Part shown: one piece after another, positions 7,248 to 11,172 of the stretch | How positions within the stretch are numbered: the first letter of the stretch is position 1 | Layout: each line of letters opens with the position of its first letter | DNA from: an uncultured Clostridiaceae bacterium | GTDB lineage: Bacteria; Bacillota; Clostridia; Clostridiales; Oxobacteraceae | Length of the DNA: 11,172 nt | Assembly: GCA_937900065.1 (NCBI GenBank) | Contig: CALCDS010000228.1 | Span: 1 to 11,172, forward strand | Direction: 5' to 3' | Made by a program: the position numbers and the translations under genes | The notes under the pieces: model-generated | What the model was told of the DNA's origin: nothing | Seen by the model: only the letters and a program-made list of their open reading frames with translations | Database searches by the model: none

Positions 7248-8087
7248 ATGAAAAATTTCTTTAAATCAAGATTTTCAAAAGAGCGGTTGGCAAAATTTTT
7301 TGACAGAGAAGGATTCTACATAGTATTGTTCCTGTGTGTATGCATTGTTGCGGTAACGGCTGTTTGGGTATCGAGGACCGGGCTGAAAGAAGATAGGAGC
7401 GAAAATATCGGAAAAGTCGATGATAATAAAACAATTGTCAACACACCCGTAACACCTTCTGAAACATCCACAGATGAAGATGAGGATACAATGGTTCCGG
7501 CTGCTGATGATGCAGATGTGGCCGACAGCGGGGATAAAACGGGTTCGGAAAGCAATACTGCGCCCGTTGTCGCCAAAAATACTGTCAGCAAAACAGCCGG
7601 GGCATTCAAAATCGGAAATCCATTGGATTTGGAATCAGGAGATATAGCGCTGATTAGGGATTACTCTCCCGAGGAATTGGTATGTTTTGAATATTTAAAT
7701 GAATGGAAAACTCACCTTGGGATTGATATTAAAGGATATGAAGGATCCGAAGTCGCAGCTGTAGACGACGGAAAGGTTGTTGAGATAAGGGATGACAATG
7801 AATACCCGGGCGGATTGGGCCGGATGGTTATTATAGACCATAACAACGGGTACAGATCCGTATATGCAAACCTATCTGAAGAAATAAGCTTGAAAAAAAA
7901 TCAAAGCGTTGAAAAAGGACAAAAAATCGGGGTTATAGGTAGTTCATCAATCTATGAAAAGCATGTTCCAACGAATTCAAATGAGGATTTAGGTTCGTCA
8001 CATTTGCATTTTGAGTTGTTAAAGAAAAATGCTGCCAACACTTATGAGAATGTTGACCCAAAAGAATATTTTTCAATGCAGGACTAG
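7248..8087 (+). CDS. spoIIQ: Stage II sporulation protein Q (M23/LytM-domain forespore protein)
   Basis: Forespore membrane protein that binds mother-cell SpoIIIAH across the intermembrane space, forming the engulfment ratchet and feeding-tube channel. The 279 residues include a short cytoplasmic N-terminus, one membrane segment (about 23-42), an acidic Thr/Ser/Asp-rich linker (about 45-115) and an M23 peptidase domain (about 120-275). The zinc-ligand motifs are intact: HLGID (H156, D160) and HLHFE (H252, H254), as in clostridial SpoIIQ and unlike the degenerate B. subtilis one. The usual YxHL motif reads YANL (206-209), so one catalytic histidine seems to be replaced. I chose the ATG at 7248 because AGGAGGTGG (7231-7239) precedes it; a longer reading from 7161 would begin upstream of the promoter. 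The position between spoIID and spoIIID supports the call. Confidence 0.93.
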   Translation: MKNFFKSRFSKERLAKFFDREGFYIVLFLCVCIVAVTAVWVSRTGLKEDRSENIGKVDDNKTIVNTPVTPSETSTDEDEDTMVPAADDADVADSGDKTGSESNTAPVVAKNTVSKTAGAFKIGNPLDLESGDIALIRDYSPEELVCFEYLNEWKTHLGIDIKGYEGSEVAAVDDGKVVEIRDDNEYPGGLGRMVIIDHNNGYRSVYANLSEEISLKKNQSVEKGQKIGVIGSSSIYEKHVPTNSNEDLGSSHLHFELLKKNAANTYENVDPKEYFSMQD

Positions 8088-8113
8088 GAGTGCTGACTGC
8101 ACTCTGTTTTTTT
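8087..8113 (+). terminator. Terminator after spoIIQ
   Basis: GAGTGC (8088-8093) pairs with GCACTC (8099-8104) around a five-base loop, extended by a G-U pair that uses the last base of the spoIIQ stop codon. A run of seven T follows (8107-8113). The stem is short but standard in form. Confidence 0.8.
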
Positions 8114-8142
8114 AAAACTCGATATGAAACTTTAATGATACC

Positions 8143-8204
8143 TAACTATAATTCGTCCACTTTAGATATACTGAAATTTTTTAAGGGTGGACGAATTATA
8201 GTTA
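8143..8204. repeat. 18-bp perfect inverted repeat upstream of spoIIID
   Basis: Left arm 8143-8160 and right arm 8187-8204 are exact reverse complements of 18 bases, separated by a 26-base AT-rich spacer. No T-run follows the right arm, so it is not an ordinary rightward terminator, and spoIIQ already has one. The right arm contains GTGGACGAAT, close to the GGACAA-type core bound by SpoIIID, and its end overlaps a possible sigma-E -35 element. It could be a SpoIIID autoregulatory site, an RNA hairpin, or a remnant of a small repeat element. Confidence 0.8.
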
Positions 8205-8224
8205 ACATTTAATTTGCATATTAA
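8196..8224 (+). promoter_or_regulatory. Tentative sigma-E-like promoter of spoIIID
   Basis: TTATAGT (8196-8202), a 14-base spacer and CATATTAA (8217-8224) give a partial match to sigma-E, with five of seven and five of eight positions. The start near 8231 would leave the ribosome binding site at 8242-8250 in the transcript. A better -35 match, GCATATT at 8216-8222, would put the start after the ribosome binding site and is therefore unlikely. Weak evidence. Confidence 0.3.
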
Positions 8225-8257
8225 TAATCAAGATATTAATAGAGGGAGGTAGCGTTT

Positions 8258-8515
8258 TTGAAAGATTACATTGAAGAAAGAGTACTTGAAGTCGCAAAAT
8301 ATATAATAGATTCTCGGTCAACGATACGGAAGACTGCAAAGCTATTTGGTGTAAGCAAGTCTACTATCCACAAAGATATTACAGAAAGGCTTCCTAAAAT
8401 AAATCCTCAAATTGCAAGCGAGGCCAAAGAAATTCTTGAATTCAACAAGGCTGAACGGCATATCAGAGGTGGAAGGGCGACAAAAATGAAATATAAGGCT
8501 GCTAATATTTAGTAT
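8258..8515 (+). CDS. spoIIID: Sporulation transcriptional regulator SpoIIID
   Basis: Small DNA-binding protein that activates and represses sigma-E genes in the mother cell and helps switch to the late sporulation programme. The protein of about 84-85 residues contains a helix-turn-helix at about 20-40 (RKTAKLFGVSKSTIHKDITERL) followed by the basic tail RHIRGGRATKMKYK (67-80), which in the B. subtilis protein contacts DNA. It is closely similar along its length to B. subtilis SpoIIID but lacks part of its C-terminal extension. Translation starts at TTG 8258, with GAGGGAGGT at 8242-8250 seven bases upstream. It sits between spoIIQ and mbl as in other spore formers. The preceding 18-bp inverted repeat may take part in its regulation. 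Confidence 0.96.
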
Positions 8516-8537
8516 ATGATGGGGGAACTCGCTGCAT

Positions 8538-8566
8538 CTTAAAATATTGATACAAGATGTTATAAA
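8538..8566 (+). promoter_or_regulatory. Putative extended -10 promoter upstream of small ORF and mbl
   Basis: TGTTATAAA (8558-8566) is a TGn plus TATAAA extended -10 element. The -35 position with a 17-base spacer (CTTAAA, 8538-8543) is poor, which is tolerated with an extended -10. The start would be near 8573. It would drive the small ORF at 8623 and mbl independently of spoIIID, which makes sense because mbl is needed in growing cells. Confidence 0.4.
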
Positions 8567-8622
8567 AAAAAGGAATTTGTAATTTTGTATAGAAATATAA
8601 AGTACTGGTTAGGAGGTTTTCT

Positions 8623-8715
8623 ATGGAAGCAGCCTTGAAGACCGCCTTAAAGAATGCGATGGAAAGCATTTTTTATAGCATATCGATCATTGACGTTGAT
8701 TTTATTTATAGATAG
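8623..8715 (+). CDS. Possible 30-residue small protein between spoIIID and mbl
   Basis: An ATG at 8623 preceded by a perfect AGGAGG (8611-8616) with a six-base spacer opens a 30-codon frame ending at TAG 8713-8715. The peptide starts MEAALKTALKNAMESIF, which could form an amphipathic helix, then becomes hydrophobic with two aspartates (SIIDVD) and ends FIYR. I do not recognise it. The strong initiation site and its place 77 bases before mbl suggest that it is translated, perhaps as a microprotein or as a leader that influences mbl. It could also be a chance frame or a decayed gene. Confidence 0.4.
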   Translation: MEAALKTALKNAMESIFYSISIIDVDFIYR

Positions 8716-8792
8716 AGTTCACGAACTGAAATTTGCTTTCCCGAAAAGTAAATGATAACATTTTGTATTTTAAGATGTAGGGAGTGAAATAT

Positions 8793-9824
8793 ATGGGTTT
8801 TTTAGGAATGAGCAATGATGTCGGAATAGATTTAGGAACTGCCAGTGTATTGGTATATATAAGGGGCAAGGGTATTGTGCTCAATGAGCCGTCTGTTGTA
8901 GCGACTGACAGCAGCAAAAAAAATGTATTGGCAATTGGCGAAGAAGCAAGGCAGATGATAGGAAGGACGCCCGGCAATATCATTGCAACAAGGCCATTGA
9001 AAGATGGTGTGATTTCTGATTATGATGTGACTGAGAAGATGCTCAGGCATTTTATCAGAAAAGCCATGGGAAGGCGAGGAAGTATACTACGTCCCAGAGT
9101 TGCTGTATGCATACCCTGCGAGGCTACTGAAGTAGAAAAGAGAGCGGTAAAGGATGCTGCGTTATCTGCCGGCGCAGGTAAAGTATGTCTAATCGAGGAA
9201 CCAGTTGCTGCGGCAATAGGTGCGGGACTTGATATATCCAAGGCAAGCGGGAGCTTGATAATAGACATCGGAGGAGGGACAACCGATGTTGCGGTTATTT
9301 CATTAGGCGGCATGGTTGTAAGATCCTGTTTAAAAATAGCAGGCGATAAGTTTGACGAGGCTATCGTCAGATATATAAGAAAAAAACACAATGTGATGAT
9401 AGGTGAAAGAACGTCTGAAGAGCTTAAAATAAATATAGGAACAGCTTTTCCAAGGGAAGAAAACATATCGATGGATATAAGAGGCAGAGATCTTGTCACA
9501 GGTCTTCCCAAGAATATATCCGTAACTTCTGAAGAGATGAGAGAGGCTCTAGAAGAACCTGTTTTTGCGATTGTAGACTGCGTTCATTCCGTGCTGGAGC
9601 GGACTCCGCCTGAATTATCTGCTGATATAATAAATAAAGGCATAGTGATGACAGGAGGAGGCTCCCTCCTCAATGGTTTGGACAAATTGATTGAGTCAAA
9701 GACCGGCGTTTCAACAAGAGTGGCTGATCAAGCGGTGTGCTGTGTTGTACTAGGAACAGGAAAAGTATTGGAAAACATGGATTTATATGGAGATACATTA
9801 TCATTCATACAAAATGTGGAATAA
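8793..9824 (+). CDS. mbl: Rod shape-determining protein, MreB/Mbl family actin homolog
   Basis: Bacterial actin that polymerises at the membrane and directs lateral wall synthesis by the Rod complex. The 343-residue protein has the MreB length. Actin-fold nucleotide motifs are present: phosphate-1 DLGTA (13-17), the EEPVAA segment with the hydrolysis-linked glutamate (135-140), phosphate-2 DIGGGTTD (158-165) and the adenosine motif TGGGS (287-291). GERTSEELKI and LERTPPELSADI are family hallmarks. A short hydrophobic N-terminus (MGFLGM) could help membrane binding. I chose the ATG at 8793 because GGGAG at 8780-8784 precedes it; the GTG at 8784 overlaps that site. The location next to spoIIID matches B. 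subtilis mbl, but sequence alone does not separate Mbl from MreB or MreBH. A terminator follows immediately. Confidence 0.93.
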   Translation: MGFLGMSNDVGIDLGTASVLVYIRGKGIVLNEPSVVATDSSKKNVLAIGEEARQMIGRTPGNIIATRPLKDGVISDYDVTEKMLRHFIRKAMGRRGSILRPRVAVCIPCEATEVEKRAVKDAALSAGAGKVCLIEEPVAAAIGAGLDISKASGSLIIDIGGGTTDVAVISLGGMVVRSCLKIAGDKFDEAIVRYIRKKHNVMIGERTSEELKINIGTAFPREENISMDIRGRDLVTGLPKNISVTSEEMREALEEPVFAIVDCVHSVLERTPPELSADIINKGIVMTGGGSLLNGLDKLIESKTGVSTRVADQAVCCVVLGTGKVLENMDLYGDTLSFIQNVE

Positions 9825-9828
9825 TGAA

Positions 9829-9867
9829 AAGCAGCTAGGGTGGGGATCATCCTAACTGCTTATTTAT
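9829..9867 (+). terminator. Terminator after mbl
   Basis: AAGCAGCTAGG (9829-9839) pairs with CCTAACTGCTT (9851-9861) with one C-A mismatch and an 11-base loop, followed by a short T-rich tract (ATTTATT). It begins five bases after the mbl stop codon and faces the leftward yyaC gene. The weak T-run makes it a moderate terminator. Confidence 0.7.
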
Positions 9868-9886
9868 TATACATGAAGTGAAGTTC

Positions 9887-9900
9887 AATAAGGCAAACTA
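9887..9900 (+). repeat. 14-base copy of the wecB terminator left arm
   Basis: AATAAGGCAAACTA occurs here and at 3515-3528 inside the left arm of the wecB terminator. The complementary right arm is missing here, so it cannot form the same hairpin. It lies in the convergent gap between mbl and yyaC and may be a decayed terminator or a repeat fragment. Confidence 0.6.
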
Positions 9901-9944
9901 GATTGATGCTTTGGGTAAGCAAAGATTTTGCAAGAGCATGATTT

Positions 9945-10481
9945 TTATTTAGCGGCTTCTAAAAGTGCGGAATATATCACTTCGGCCATATTCATTATGA
10001 GGTTCAGCCTTATGGTTCTGATTGAGAATATATCGGATGCATCGACCGAATCCACGACGCCTATGATCGATATATCCCCTATATATGGAAGCGCTTTTCC
10101 AACACCTTTTCCGGGACGTACAGGTCCCAATTTTATTTGTATATCGCCTATATAATCGCTATGGCCCAGGCATGCATCGACCGCTATTATAAATGGATTC
10201 TTATATTTTGCATCGATATGTTTTATTATGGAATCAAGATTTACGGCGTGTGCAGGCTCGTCAAGCGTACCGACTACAGGATATGGAAAATTGCTTTTTT
10301 TAAGAAAGGTGCCAACGAGAGGGCCAAGGCAGTCCCCTATGCACTTGTCAGTACCAATACAAACAACTATAGTATTATGGTTTAGGAATTTGTTTATATA
10401 TTTGCTTAAAGAATAAACCGCATCCTTATCCGAATATGGGACTCTTATACCTAGTTCGTTCTGCTCGTATCTGTTCTCCAA
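9945..10481 (-). CDS. yyaC: YyaC family spore protein (GPR-like putative spore protease)
   Basis: Member of the YyaC family (DUF1256), related in fold to the germination protease GPR and to hydrogenase maturation proteases, and found in spore formers; its substrate is not established. The roughly 178-residue protein shows the conserved CIGTDKCIGDCLGPLVG block at 41-57 (aspartates D45 and D50), GTLDEPAHAVN (71-81), VDACLG (101-106) and GVVDS (141-145). The longest reading begins at GTG 10490, but that codon overlaps the ribosome binding site AGGAGGTG (10495-10488). TTG at 10481-10479 has an eight-base spacer and is the better start. It is the only leftward gene here and is convergent with mbl. 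I found no convincing sigma-F/G promoter in its upstream gap. Confidence 0.92.
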   Translation of the reverse strand: MENRYEQNELGIRVPYSDKDAVYSLSKYINKFLNHNTIVVCIGTDKCIGDCLGPLVGTFLKKSNFPYPVVGTLDEPAHAVNLDSIIKHIDAKYKNPFIIAVDACLGHSDYIGDIQIKLGPVRPGKGVGKALPYIGDISIIGVVDSVDASDIFSIRTIRLNLIMNMAEVIYSALLEAAK

Positions 10482-10615
10482 TACATACACCTCCTGAAAT
10501 ATATAAGCTGTAAAATCAGCAGCCTAGTTTTGGTACTTTCGCAAGTTTCATGTTTAATAGGAACTCTTATATATTTATATAAACTCCATAATCCATTAAT
10601 TACTCAATTTTATGT

Positions 10616-10644
10616 TTGACTGAATAAAAGTATATATTGATAAC
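10616..10644 (+). promoter_or_regulatory. Possible promoter of the 64-residue small gene
   Basis: TTGACT (10616-10621), a 17-base spacer and GATAAC (10639-10644) match the vegetative consensus at five and four of six positions. The start would be near 10651, upstream of the AAGGAGGAG site at 10665-10673. A reasonable but unproven match. Confidence 0.35.
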
Positions 10645-10681
10645 CATAATAATCTCAGAAAAACAAGGAGGAGTACATAGT

Positions 10682-10876
10682 ATGAAAAAAATATATTGTT
10701 CAATTTTAGCAATACTGATAACATCTGTATCAGTATCAACAATGATATATTTGGATAACAGGGTCTACACAATACCGGGGCAGTATGTTGAATATGATGA
10801 AAATGACGATGAGTATACAGGCTATATTTTTAAAGATTATAACATAAAAGTAAATCTTGAGTATATGGATAAATAA
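10682..10876 (+). CDS. Hypothetical small membrane-anchored or exported acidic protein
   Basis: A 64-residue protein that I do not recognise. It starts MKKIYC, followed by a hydrophobic segment (about 4-24) typical of a signal peptide or single membrane anchor. A short polar region then contains an acidic cluster, YVEYDENDDEYTGY (about 40-53). The cysteine at residue 6 is too early for a lipoprotein box. The ATG at 10682 is preceded by AAGGAGGAG (10665-10673); a longer in-frame reading from 10637 lacks a ribosome binding site. It stands alone between divergent yyaC and the tRNA-Tyr gene. The clean initiation site and membrane-type N-terminus argue that it is real. No terminator is obvious after it. 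Confidence 0.65.
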   Translation: MKKIYCSILAILITSVSVSTMIYLDNRVYTIPGQYVEYDENDDEYTGYIFKDYNIKVNLEYMDK

Positions 10877-10994
10877 GCAAAGGACTTTAAAGATTATGTG
10901 ATTCAATGATATAGTTTTTTTGCTGCTAGTTGAGATTAGCAGAGAAAATCGATTCTGCTGCAAGAATTAAAGCTCTAATGATGCTATTTAAACA

Positions 10995-11023
10995 TTGAAA
11001 AGAGATATGGCATATATTATACT
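10995..11023 (+). promoter_or_regulatory. Sigma-A promoter of tRNA-Tyr
   Basis: TTGAAA (10995-11000), exactly 17 bases, then TATACT (11018-11023), a strong vegetative promoter. The start would be near 11030, leaving about 17 bases of leader before the mature tRNA 5' end at 11047. Confidence 0.8.
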
Positions 11024-11046
11024 ACTATTACTGTGGCTATAATCAT

Positions 11047-11132
11047 GGAGGGATTCCCGAGTGGCTAAAGGGGGCAGACTGTAAATCTGTTGTCTGGTGA
11101 CTTCGATGGTTCGAATCCATCTCCCTCCACCA
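11047..11132 (+). tRNA. tRNA-Tyr (anticodon GTA)
   Basis: An 86-base class II tRNA with a long variable arm, as bacterial tRNA-Tyr has. The acceptor arms GGAGGGA (11047-11053) and TCCCTCC (11122-11128) pair perfectly. The anticodon GTA is at 11081-11083 in loop CTGTAAA. The T loop contains GGTTCGAATCC, the discriminator is A11129 and CCA is encoded at 11130-11132. It has its own promoter and terminator, so it is a single-gene tRNA unit. Confidence 0.97.
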
Positions 11133-11170
11133 AGTCGTCGCGAACTTTTATTGTTCGCGACGACTTTTTT
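11132..11170 (+). terminator. Terminator after tRNA-Tyr
   Basis: A perfect 14-bp stem (11132-11145 with 11153-11166), a seven-base loop and a T-run (11165-11170). The first stem base is the last A of the tRNA CCA end, so the tRNA 3' end abuts the hairpin with no spacer. Confidence 0.95.
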
Positions 11171-11172
11171 GT

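Noticed and set aside
9020..9511. 163-codon open frame on the minus strand inside mbl
   Set aside because: It lies fully within the well-conserved mbl gene and its translation resembles no protein family. It is an antisense shadow.
9906..9939. Leftward terminator for yyaC
   Set aside because: Small stems such as GCAAA/TTTGC (9919-9931) are present, but no T-run follows on the minus strand. No terminator for yyaC can be supported.
10567..10582. 7-bp AT-only dyad in the yyaC upstream gap
   Set aside because: Composed only of A and T in an AT-rich gap, so expected by chance.
1..11172. CRISPR arrays, insertion sequences, phage genes or defence systems
   Set aside because: No direct repeat array, transposase, integrase or toxin-antitoxin-like frame was seen. 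The gene content is conserved core and sporulation functions.

Overview
The window is a conserved housekeeping and sporulation locus of an endospore-forming, low-GC, anaerobic-type Firmicute, most likely class Clostridia. The evidence is the AT-rich coding sequence rich in ATA, AGA and AGG codons, strong AGGAGG ribosome binding sites, frequent TTG/GTG starts, and an ordered set of spore genes (spoIID, spoIIQ, spoIIID, yyaC). I cannot name the genus.

Layout. 1-1142: upp and an overlapping dCMP deaminase (pyrimidine salvage). 1291-3558: wecA/tagO-like GlcNAc-1-phosphate transferase and wecB UDP-GlcNAc 2-epimerase (start of teichoic acid or cell-wall polysaccharide synthesis), closed by a 16-bp perfect-stem terminator. 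3696-5872: ywmB and murA, preceded by a promoter and a long 5' leader hairpin, closed by a terminator. 5898-7107: spoIID with its own sigma-E-like promoter and terminator. 7195-8113: spoIIQ with a sigma-F-like promoter and terminator. 8143-8515: spoIIID, preceded by an 18-bp perfect inverted repeat. 8561-9867: a possible 30-codon small ORF and an mreB/mbl gene, with terminator. 9945-10481 (minus strand): yyaC, the only leftward gene. 10682-10876: an unrecognised 64-residue membrane-anchored protein. 10995-11170: promoter, tRNA-Tyr(GTA) and a perfect 14-bp terminator.

How the genes work together. murA starts peptidoglycan precursor synthesis, wecA/wecB supply wall polysaccharide linkage sugars, and mbl organises wall synthesis. 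SpoIID (mother cell) and SpoIIQ (forespore) are the peptidoglycan-remodelling and intermembrane channel components used in engulfment. SpoIIID is the mother-cell transcription regulator that acts with sigma E. YyaC is a GPR-like spore protein. The separate terminators and visible compartment-type promoters of spoIID and spoIIQ fit their expression in different cells.

Nothing here looks like a new mobile or defence system. The points most worth a second look are the structured leader of ywmB with two competing pairings around the Shine-Dalgarno, the inverted repeat in front of spoIIID, two small uncharacterised ORFs, and the absence of the F-type ATP synthase operon from the place where many Firmicutes carry it.
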